15,763 nucleotides of DNA, taken from NCBI GenBank assembly GCA_047630175.1, contig JBLHVI010000074.1:1-15763 (forward strand). Reading direction: 5' to 3'. The translations under genes and the position numbers were made by a program. Positions 1-5,963 of the stretch are shown here, one piece after another. The notes under the pieces were generated by a model. The model ran no database searches, was not told where the DNA came from, and worked only from the letters and a program-made list of their open reading frames with translations. Positions within the stretch are counted from its first letter, which is position 1. Every line of letters begins with the position of its first letter. This stretch comes from UBA4582 sp047630175. Lineage in GTDB: Bacteria; Pseudomonadota; Gammaproteobacteria; Pseudomonadales; Azotimanducaceae.

Positions 1-393
1 GCCGTTGCCGCCAATCCGCTAGCGCTGGCCTATCAGGCCGCGCGTGATCAAATCAACGAGGCCGTCGCACCTTATCTCGGTGAAAGCGCCCTGCAACGAG
101 GGCTAACGGAGGGCATTGACGTGTCTCCAGAGGCCACAGCCGATCGCATCGCCGATATGTCGACCCGATTATTTCCAGCCTACGCCCGCCAACAACCCAA
201 CATCCCTTTCGACGAATTACGCGATCGCTTCGTAGACGTTATCGCCAGCGGCGTAGAACGCGGCTTTGAGGAAGCTCGCAACATTCTGCAAGGACTAAAA
301 GTCCTTGCAGGTGACATCGCGACTAACGTTGACACCACTTTCGACCTTGTGATGGAACGCTTAAACGCTTTTAGAGAGCAAGATGATGTATAA
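1..393 (+). CDS. DUF5610 domain protein, C-terminal part (5' end outside window)
   Basis: The reading frame is open from base 1 and ends with TAA at 391-393, giving 130 visible codons. The ATG/GTG-type start at 121 is internal: the in-frame upstream part (NPLALAYQAARDQINEAV) continues the same domain. The order NPLALAYQAA, then VSPEATADRI, then a helical block ending in GFEEARNIL and LVMERLNAF, matches what I know of DUF5610, an all-helical domain found near the C-terminus of gammaproteobacterial proteins of unknown function. No enzyme motif, signal peptide or membrane segment is visible in this part. It converges with the RidA-family gene across about 41 bp that holds no obvious terminator. 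Family assignment is from memory of the sequence pattern; the function is unknown. Confidence 0.8.
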   Translation, partial: AVAANPLALAYQAARDQINEAVAPYLGESALQRGLTEGIDVSPEATADRIADMSTRLFPAYARQQPNIPFDELRDRFVDVIASGVERGFEEARNILQGLKVLAGDIATNVDTTFDLVMERLNAFREQDDV

Positions 394-434
394 AAGCAGA
401 CATTGATCACAAGCAAGGTTGCACTAACGCTTAC

Positions 435-824
435 CTACTCGCTCATCACCGCTGTTGCCTCCACTTCAATCAAAAGCGCTTTCATCACCAGCGCTGCAAC
501 ACCAACCATCGTAGAAGCAGGCTGATTCACCGCAACAAAATATTGATCTTTAGCCTTGCGGTTTGATTTACTTTTATCGCGGTCCAAGCCAACCACATAA
601 GTATTAAGTTTCACCACGTCGTTAACGCTCGCACCCGCAGCCTCTAGCTCCTTCACCAGGTTGAAATAGGCCATCTGCGCCTGCTCATCGAAGGTATCCC
701 CGACACGGCCGTCTACATAACCAACCTGACCGGATATAAAAATAGTTTTGATGCCGTTACTCGTGCAAACCACGGTGTTAGTAAAACCCATGGGATGAGG
801 GTTGATAAATTCCTTGGTGAGCAT
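435..824 (-). CDS. RidA/YjgF/YER057c/UK114-family protein lacking the catalytic arginine
   Basis: A small protein of 129 residues, the usual Rid length. Family signs are ISGQVG (residues 30-35), the helix with NLVKELEAAGAS (55-66), VVKLNTYVV (70-78), and the end with PASTMVGVAAL (102-112) and IEVEA (119-123). Classical RidA is a homotrimer that hydrolyses reactive 2-aminoacrylate-type imines using an arginine (Arg105 in E. coli). Here the P-A-R-S position reads P-A-S-T, so Ser104 replaces it, while Glu120 is kept. This points to one of the Rid subgroups without the imine deaminase residue, whose roles are mostly unknown. The start was set at the second Met: a GAGG lies 10 nt upstream of it, whereas the Met at 842 has no convincing ribosome site. 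It is the last gene of a minus-strand group after RNase AM and phnA, but a 145-bp gap suggests its own promoter. Confidence 0.9.
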   Translation of the reverse strand: MLTKEFINPHPMGFTNTVVCTSNGIKTIFISGQVGYVDGRVGDTFDEQAQMAYFNLVKELEAAGASVNDVVKLNTYVVGLDRDKSKSNRKAKDQYFVAVNQPASTMVGVAALVMKALLIEVEATAVMSE

Positions 825-899
825 ATTGGTAGGACCTCGCATTGTGTGAAAGTGGTTCTCTATTTTGACCCGCTGAATGCATCATTCGATAGGCCTACA

Positions 900-913
900 G
901 AATAAATTTATTC
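900..913. promoter_or_regulatory. 14-bp perfect AT-rich palindrome upstream of the Rid gene
   Basis: GAATAAATTTATTC is a perfect palindrome lying about 76 bp before the Rid start codon in the only sizeable gap of this minus-strand group. A second, shorter inverted repeat (GAATG-cat-CATTC) sits at 875-887, between it and the gene. Either could be an operator for a dimeric regulator. No matching regulator gene is in the window, and AT palindromes of this size do arise by chance, so the role is inferred. Confidence 0.3.
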
Positions 914-959
914 AGAACCGCATGGTACTTACCTGCGCATTTTAACGACTGGCTTGGCC

Positions 960-981
960 GCCTAGCCCATTAGGCTTTTTT
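960..981 (+). terminator. Small hairpin plus T6, terminator-like, read on the plus strand
   Basis: GCCTA (960-964), loop GCCCAT, TAGGC (971-975) is followed directly by six T (976-981). This has the form of a weak intrinsic terminator for plus-strand transcription. It overlaps the last codons of phnA, which runs on the minus strand, so it is in the wrong orientation to end phnA. No plus-strand gene nearby needs it. It may stop antisense transcription into phnA or be chance: the T run is simply two Lys codons of phnA. Confidence 0.25.
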
Positions 982-1311
982 CACAAACTCTGACTTCAAC
1001 TTCATCGCACCAATACCATCGACTTTACAGTCGATGTCATGATCGCCAGACACCAACCGGATACCCTTCACCCGAGTACCCACCTTCACCACCGTCGATG
1101 AGCCCTTAACCTTCAGGTCCTTGACCACGGTGACAGTATCACCGTCAACCAGAACATTGCCGTTGGCGTCGCGCACCTGCAATTGCGCATCTGCGATACC
1201 TTGCGCCTCTACCTGAGGCCATTCATGGCCACACTCCGGGCACACGTAAAACCTGTGATTTTCGTACGCATAGTTAGACTTGCACTGCGGGCAAGAAGGC
1301 AGTTCACTCAT
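970..1311 (-). CDS. phnA: PhnA-family zinc-ribbon protein
   Basis: The 113-residue length and layout are typical of PhnA. The N-terminal zinc ribbon has CPQC (Cys7, Cys10) and CPEC (Cys24, Cys27), with HEW following. The C-terminal SH3-like PhnA domain shows DGDTVTVVKDLKVKG, KVGTRVKGIRLV, HDIDCKVDGIG and MKLKSEFVKK. Despite the historic name 'alkylphosphonate utilization protein', PhnA of this family is not part of the C-P lyase and its true role is not settled. The four cysteines support zinc binding. The ATG at 1311 is preceded by AGG about 9 nt upstream. It lies 33 bp downstream of the RNase AM gene on the same strand, so co-transcription is likely. The terminator-like hairpin at its 3' end faces the other strand. 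Confidence 0.93.
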   Translation of the reverse strand: MSELPSCPQCKSNYAYENHRFYVCPECGHEWPQVEAQGIADAQLQVRDANGNVLVDGDTVTVVKDLKVKGSSTVVKVGTRVKGIRLVSGDHDIDCKVDGIGAMKLKSEFVKKA

Positions 1312-1344
1312 GGCAAAACCTATTGAGGTAAATGTGTGCCCCGC

Positions 1345-2193
1345 TCAAACACTCGGATACAGCGCCTGCCAGCGAGGATGAAGCCAGATTGCACGCAACT
1401 GCGCCTCTCGATCCAGAGGCGGGAACTTACCGATGTCCGTCCATTGTGCGGCGCTGTCATGAAAGTCTGACCCTGCTGACAAATACAAGTCATTGCCCAG
1501 CGCCAATGTTTTCAATTGCCGTTGCGTGGCCTGATCGATATTTGCGTACGTCCCCTCTATACCTTCACCGCCATGCAACTTGAACTCTTCCACCAAACGG
1601 GTCAGCTTCTTGCTATTCAGCGGATATCGACTCGGGTGAGCGAGCACCGCAATACCACCGGCGGCGGTGATAGCACCAATGGCGTCTGCAAGTTCTGTCC
1701 AATTTGCTTTCACGTATAACTTGCCACGCCGGCCTAAATGACTCTTGAAAGCTTTTTGGCGACTTTTACACAATTTATTGTCAACCAGAAAATCTGCAAC
1801 ATGGCTGCGGGAACAAGCCACACAGCCCAACTGCTCAATGTAGCCGAGCAGGCCTTGCGTACCTAAGGCCACCAGCTTTTCATCCATTGCCTGCATTCGC
1901 TGCCAGCGAGACAACTGCTGAGCCCTGAGTAACGTCGATAGTTGCGCATTGTGCCGATCAACCAGCAAACCCAGCACATGCACCTCTGTGTCGCCCCACA
2001 AGCAGGATATTTCCACCCCACTGACAACCACCACGTCGCTGGATATTTCTGCCGCCAAGTCGAGGGCATCGGTGCAGTCATGATCCGTAATGGCCAAATG
2101 ACTGATGCGATTATCTATTGCTCGCTGCAGCAGAAATTCAGGCGTTTGTTTGCCATCAGAGAGATAACTGTGACAATGCAGATCTACATTCAT
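1345..2193 (-). CDS. rnm: PHP-domain 5'-3' exoribonuclease / 3',5'-nucleotide phosphatase (RNase AM, YciV/TrpH family)
   Basis: A 282-residue PHP metallo-hydrolase. The metal ligands of the family are all visible: His6 and His8 in DLHCHS, Asp13 in SDG, Asp37-His38 in ITDHD, Glu61 in GVEIS, His72 in VHVLGL, His130 in SRSH, His185 in AHPSRY, and Asp242 and His244 in GSDFHD. The long insert between His72 and His185 is typical of the YciV/TrpH branch. Members trim short RNA 5' ends (E. coli RNase AM) and remove phosphate from 3',5'-nucleoside bisphosphates. The start is at the ATG that gives MNVDLHCHS; an in-frame GTG three codons earlier (2202) adds nothing conserved and neither has a strong Shine-Dalgarno. 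It is cytoplasmic and probably co-transcribed with phnA, 33 bp downstream. It is divergent from the exported rhodanese, separated by about 227 bp in which I see no clear promoter. Confidence 0.92.
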   Translation of the reverse strand: MNVDLHCHSYLSDGKQTPEFLLQRAIDNRISHLAITDHDCTDALDLAAEISSDVVVVSGVEISCLWGDTEVHVLGLLVDRHNAQLSTLLRAQQLSRWQRMQAMDEKLVALGTQGLLGYIEQLGCVACSRSHVADFLVDNKLCKSRQKAFKSHLGRRGKLYVKANWTELADAIGAITAAGGIAVLAHPSRYPLNSKKLTRLVEEFKLHGGEGIEGTYANIDQATQRQLKTLALGNDLYLSAGSDFHDSAAQWTDIGKFPPLDREAQLRAIWLHPRWQALYPSV

Positions 2194-2420
2194 AGGGCAC
2201 ACGATTGAAGGGTGGTATATTCGGCTTTAACGACCAGAGCCGCGTCACCATACACTCAATGTAGTGGGTCTGACGCTCGATTGGAATGGCGCTGACAAAA
2301 ACTTCCGTGCATCAACATCATCATGTACGACATAACGGGTTAATCTTTAGCGGGGTATTGTCTATCTGCCACCCTGGGGAATTCAACACCGGCGTACACT
2401 TAATAAACAAAGAGCTAGCA

Positions 2421-3047
2421 ATGGCGCTAATGGAACCACGCATAAAAAACCCGCTAATAAAAATCAGCGCGACTATTATCGCCACTTGGTTGCTAGCTCA
2501 CGGGTCGTTGGCCAATGCCGAGACCGCGCTGGGGCGCCTCGAGCGGACGCTCGCGGAAGATAGCCAGATTACGCAGGTCAGCAGTGGCTATGTGATGCGC
2601 GTCCTTAGTGACAACAGTTCAACGATATTGCTGTTTGATGTGCGAAAACAGGACGAATTTCTGGTCAGCCACTTGTCCGGCGCCATAAGGCTTGACCCCG
2701 ACACGACAGCCGAGCAATTTGTACGTGACTACGGTCAGCGCCTCGAGGGTACCACGCCGATTTTCTATTGCTCTGTCGGTAGGCGCTCCAACGCCATGGC
2801 CGAGGCTATCGCAGCACACACCCGCGAGCAGCCGATACCTATCGTACCGGTGAATCTCCGCGGCGGCATATTTCGCTGGCACAATGAAGACAAACCTCTG
2901 CAAGACGCGCAAGGACCTACGGACCAGATTCATCCCTATAGCTGGTGGTGGCAGCGAATGCTCAATCATCCTGAACGGTCAGCCTACGCGCCAGCCATAC
3001 CTGCTAACGTTGCCAACCCAACAGATCGACAACAAACTCACCACTGA
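2421..3047 (+). CDS. Exported rhodanese-like sulfurtransferase
   Basis: Encodes 208 residues. The N-terminus has a basic stretch, a hydrophobic core (ISATIIATWLLAHGSL) and a likely signal peptidase site LANA|ET after residue 33, so a periplasmic location is expected. The rhodanese domain follows: LLFDVRKQDEF (70-80), HLSGAIRLD (84-92), and the active-site loop CSVGRRS with Cys117 as the candidate persulfide carrier, then NLRGGIFRW. After the domain comes a tail with three Trp in a row and many Pro and Asn. Exported single-domain rhodaneses move sulfur or act on thiols or cyanide; the substrate here is unknown. The ATG at 2421 follows AAAGAG by 7 nt. An upstream in-frame start at 2286 would bury the signal peptide 45 residues in, so it was rejected. 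The gene converges with the MarC-family gene, leaving 7 bp between them. Confidence 0.85.
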   Translation: MALMEPRIKNPLIKISATIIATWLLAHGSLANAETALGRLERTLAEDSQITQVSSGYVMRVLSDNSSTILLFDVRKQDEFLVSHLSGAIRLDPDTTAEQFVRDYGQRLEGTTPIFYCSVGRRSNAMAEAIAAHTREQPIPIVPVNLRGGIFRWHNEDKPLQDAQGPTDQIHPYSWWWQRMLNHPERSAYAPAIPANVANPTDRQQTHH

Positions 3048-3054
3048 TTAGCGG

Positions 3055-3690
3055 CTATGCCACCAGTGCCGGGAAAAGACCTTTCAGGCCACTAGCAATA
3101 AACTCGACCGCGATCGCCGCGAGAATTAACCCCATAATACGTGAAGAAATATTGATCCCCGTCGACCCAATATGCTTAACAATAAGGGGAGACATCCGCA
3201 GCACTCCCCAAATAATTGTACTCAGCAGCACAATAATCAACGCGAGGGTTGCGTAGTGCAGCAGCGAATCTGATTTATGCGCCTGCAGTATCACTGCACT
3301 AATTGCCCCGGGACCTGCCAGTAATGGCATAGCTAACGGAACAATGGCAACGGAGGTTTTCTTCACAGACTCCGTCGCCTCCTCGTCTGTTTGCTTTATG
3401 TCACTGGTATGGGCCTGAAGCATCGCAATGGCCATTAACAACACAAGGATACCGCCACCAACCTGAAAAGAGTTGATGCTAATACCGAACATGCTGAGCA
3501 CAAGGTCACCGAAAAACAACACCACCAAAAGAATCACGCTCACACCGATGGCGACATTCTTAACGGTCATCAGACGCTCCGTCTTACTCTCATCAGAGGT
3601 CATGGTGATAAACATCGGAATCACGCCGAGGGGGTTCACAATAGCCAGCAGACCGATAAAGGTCTTAAAGTATTCTGCAACGTCTAACAT
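3055..3690 (-). CDS. MarC-family integral membrane protein (UPF0056)
   Basis: Encodes 211 residues with six predicted membrane helices, the first near residues 5-30 and the last near 182-206. Family marks are NPLGVIPMFI in helix 1 and the symmetric PLAMPLLAGPGAIS in helix 4, the two halves of a pseudo-repeat. Between helices 3 and 4 is a charged cytoplasmic loop rich in Glu, Asp and Lys. MarC proteins are inner-membrane proteins of unsettled function; the old link to multiple antibiotic resistance was not upheld. The start was moved to the ATG at 3690 because GGGGAG sits 7 nt upstream, an excellent ribosome site, while the more upstream start at 3741 would add a non-conserved extension. It lies 175 bp downstream of phoD on the same strand, so it may be read through from phoD or have its own promoter there. 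Confidence 0.92.
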   Translation of the reverse strand: MLDVAEYFKTFIGLLAIVNPLGVIPMFITMTSDESKTERLMTVKNVAIGVSVILLVVLFFGDLVLSMFGISINSFQVGGGILVLLMAIAMLQAHTSDIKQTDEEATESVKKTSVAIVPLAMPLLAGPGAISAVILQAHKSDSLLHYATLALIIVLLSTIIWGVLRMSPLIVKHIGSTGINISSRIMGLILAAIAVEFIASGLKGLFPALVA

Positions 3691-3864
3691 AACAACTCTC
3701 CCCGGCAGCCCAAGAACTAGCAGGAAGCGCCACAAATACAACCACTTACTACTCAGCGGGCAAAAGGCGCACAGTCTACGTGATTCGCGATCAAGGGCAA
3801 TGCAAATCGTTGCGTCTAGGTACTTTAGTCCTGCCCGGCACGTCCATGCGTTGTCTCGCCCGAC

Positions 3865-5718
3865 TCAATCATCGCGACTCACGAAGGCGCGTGCGTCAAC
3901 GCGGCAAACCTGCTCTGCCGAACTTTGCACAGCGAATGATCGGCCAAGAATATTGTCGACAAAGTGCCACTGCCCTGAAACCGATTGCGGCGTCAGCGTC
4001 AACTCCGTCCAGCCTCTACGTGAAGTGTCTAGGTCGACAATTTCAGGACTCGCCGCCCGCAATGCTTCAGCAACTGTGGCACTCGGCAGGGGCAGGTAAG
4101 ATTCCAGCCCGGGGCTAGTGATGCCTGGCGTTCCGAACTCAACACCGACGGCGCGGCCGGCGTCATCTTTCAGATCAAACATCCAAGCATTATGGGTATC
4201 ACCCGCCAGCATCACTGGATTCACCGCGTGTGCTCGCAGATCAGCAAATAGACGTTCTCGGGCGGCGGGGTAGCCGTCCCACGCATCTAAATTTAAAGGC
4301 AGTTGCTCTCCCGCCAAGTTCTGCAGACGCCGCAGAAATCCCTTTAGCCGAGCCGGCATATCGCCTGTCGGCCACTGCTCAGCGCTAAAGGACGGCATGC
4401 CAACTTTGCCCACCAGCACTTGCTGACCCAGTATTTGCCAGGGCACACCTCGCGCTTTACTTTTTCGCAGTTGCGCTGCCAGCCATTGCTCCTGATCGCG
4501 GCCCAGCATAGTACGCGCAGAATCCAACAACAGCGGTCGAAAGGCCTCTGTGTCTGGCAGGTAAGACCAATCTTCGGGTAACGTCTCAGCCGTCAGGTCT
4601 TTAACTACCTGATAGTCCCGCATGGCAACGACCCCTTCAGCGCGAACCTCGAAAGGCAAGTTGAATTGCTCAATATTAGCTGGAGGGTTGACTGTACCTA
4701 TCAGCGCTTCGCTCACCTCAACCGGATTGTTAGGATTGCTGATATCATAGTAAACCTGTAGATGCTGCATATCTTGCGTGTACACCAACCCACGATCACG
4801 ACCGTGCAGACGGGTATCAAGCATCATCAGGTCTGCTAAATCGCCGATCTCGAAATGGCGAAAAATTGGTGCTTGATGTCCCAGGTCAGTGGTTCGGATG
4901 GGCAACCACTCATGATAAGCGCGACGCGCCTGTTGCATCCGAAGCGTAAAACTTCCCTCATCATCAGAATGGTTCTCCGCACCACTTTGCCACGTGTTGT
5001 TCGCCAGCTCATGATCATCCCAAACACACACAAACGGGTGCCTGGCATGCACTGCCTGCAGATCAGGGTCGGTACGATATAAGCCATAGCGCATACGATA
5101 ATCTTCCAGGCTTAGAATCTCATGATCGGGCTGCACATGACGGCCTAATTCTTTCAGCGCCACCGGGCTTGCGTAAATGCCTTCAGCGTACTCGTAAATA
5201 TAGTCACCTAGATGTAACACCAAGTCGAGATCTGTGGCCGCCATATGTTTGTAGGCATTAAAATATCCCTGTGGATAGTTTGAGCATGAAGCCACACCGA
5301 TCCGATATTGCTCTACCTTGCCAACCGGCAAGGTCCGCGTTTGACCAACGACACTGCTGACCTCGTCACTCATGAACCGATAAAAGTAACCTTGCCCAGG
5401 CTGCAACCCATCGGCATCAACTTTTACGGTGTAGTCAGATTCCTGCGATGCACTTGCAGTGCCTTCTGCAACGATCCGGCTAAAATCTACATCCGTTGCC
5501 ACTTGCCACTTAACGCTAACTTGTTGATGCAGCCCAGCGCCTGGAATAACTCGCGTCCAAAGAATAACCCGATCCGACAACGGATCACCGCTGGCCACAC
5601 CATGAGTAAAGTGAGCTTTGGATGCCGCCTGCACAGCAAAGCCGCGCAGTGACAGCACGCCGAGACTGGCACTTAGCCCAATTAACACTTGCCGACGATG
5701 TAAAGGTGAACCTGACAT
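3865..5718 (-). CDS. phoD: PhoD-like alkaline phosphatase/phosphodiesterase, Tat-exported
   Basis: Encodes 617 residues. The N-terminus has a twin-arginine pair (Arg8-Arg9, HRRQVLIGLS) and a hydrophobic stretch, indicating Tat export as a folded metalloenzyme. An N-terminal Ig-like domain carries VASGDPLSDRVILWTRV (41-57). The metallophosphatase core shows SCSNYPQGYFNAY with Cys145, a metal ligand in PhoD, then HLGDYIYEY (169-177), VWDDHELANN (232-241), MLDTRLHGR and, near the end, LAGDTHNAW. In Bacillus PhoD such residues bind one Fe3+ and two Ca2+. The family cleaves phosphate mono- and diesters outside the cytoplasm. AGGGG lies 6 nt before the ATG. It is divergent from the TonB-dependent receptor; the shared region holds a candidate promoter for this gene (5800-5828). 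No clear Pho box was recognised, so control by phosphate is not shown. Confidence 0.95.
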   Translation of the reverse strand: MSGSPLHRRQVLIGLSASLGVLSLRGFAVQAASKAHFTHGVASGDPLSDRVILWTRVIPGAGLHQQVSVKWQVATDVDFSRIVAEGTASASQESDYTVKVDADGLQPGQGYFYRFMSDEVSSVVGQTRTLPVGKVEQYRIGVASCSNYPQGYFNAYKHMAATDLDLVLHLGDYIYEYAEGIYASPVALKELGRHVQPDHEILSLEDYRMRYGLYRTDPDLQAVHARHPFVCVWDDHELANNTWQSGAENHSDDEGSFTLRMQQARRAYHEWLPIRTTDLGHQAPIFRHFEIGDLADLMMLDTRLHGRDRGLVYTQDMQHLQVYYDISNPNNPVEVSEALIGTVNPPANIEQFNLPFEVRAEGVVAMRDYQVVKDLTAETLPEDWSYLPDTEAFRPLLLDSARTMLGRDQEQWLAAQLRKSKARGVPWQILGQQVLVGKVGMPSFSAEQWPTGDMPARLKGFLRRLQNLAGEQLPLNLDAWDGYPAARERLFADLRAHAVNPVMLAGDTHNAWMFDLKDDAGRAVGVEFGTPGITSPGLESYLPLPSATVAEALRAASPEIVDLDTSRRGWTELTLTPQSVSGQWHFVDNILGRSFAVQSSAEQVCRVDARAFVSRDD

Positions 5719-5799
5719 ATCAAACCCCTAAAAGATATCGAGCAACAGACTACAGAACTCGTGCGAAGAAATGGTAAAGGCCAGATAGGAAAAAGATAA

Positions 5800-5828
5800 A
5801 TTATGTGATGCGGAGTTCCCACCAACAA
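5800..5828 (-). promoter_or_regulatory. Candidate sigma-70 promoter for phoD
   Basis: On the minus strand, TTGTTG (5828-5823) is separated by 17 nt from CATAAT (5805-5800). The -10 box matches five of six consensus bases and the spacing is ideal, but the -35 box matches only three. Transcription would begin near 5793, giving a leader of about 75 nt before the phoD ATG. Found by eye; not tested. Confidence 0.35.
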
Positions 5829-5847
5829 CCAGAATTTACTTCCCCTT

Positions 5848-5873
5848 AACATTATCGTCTACCAATTAATGTT
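5848..5873. promoter_or_regulatory. Inverted repeat between phoD and the TonB receptor, possible operator
   Basis: AACATTA (5848-5854) and TAATGTT (5867-5873) form a perfect 7-bp inverted repeat with a 12-nt spacer. It lies about 130 bp before phoD and about 90 bp before the receptor gene, where a shared regulator could act on both. It is just upstream of the candidate phoD -35 box. It is not recognisable as a Fur box or Pho box, and no regulator gene is in the window. Confidence 0.3.
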
Positions 5874-5963
5874 TTCTTTCGTAAAAATTTACCTTCGAGG
5901 ACTAGATTGTGCGTCGTTCGGAAGGGGCGAACACATTTATTATTATCATATTGGGGATTTTTA

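Noticed and set aside
2286..2420. Upstream start for the rhodanese
   Set aside because: It would place the signal peptide 45 residues inside the protein; the ATG at 2421 has a ribosome site and gives a normal signal sequence.
3473..4099. A 208-codon plus-strand open frame opposite the MarC and PhoD genes
   Set aside because: It is antisense to two well-supported genes, has shadow-like composition rich in Arg, Ser and Thr, and shows no domain.
5907..5963. TTG start for the TonB receptor
   Set aside because: The ATG at 5964 has GGGGA at ideal spacing and starts a standard signal peptide just before the TonB box.
5719..5963. A Pho box or Fur box between phoD and the receptor
   Set aside because: I looked for CTGTCAT-type direct repeats and GATAAT-type repeats and found no convincing match; only an unassigned inverted repeat remains.
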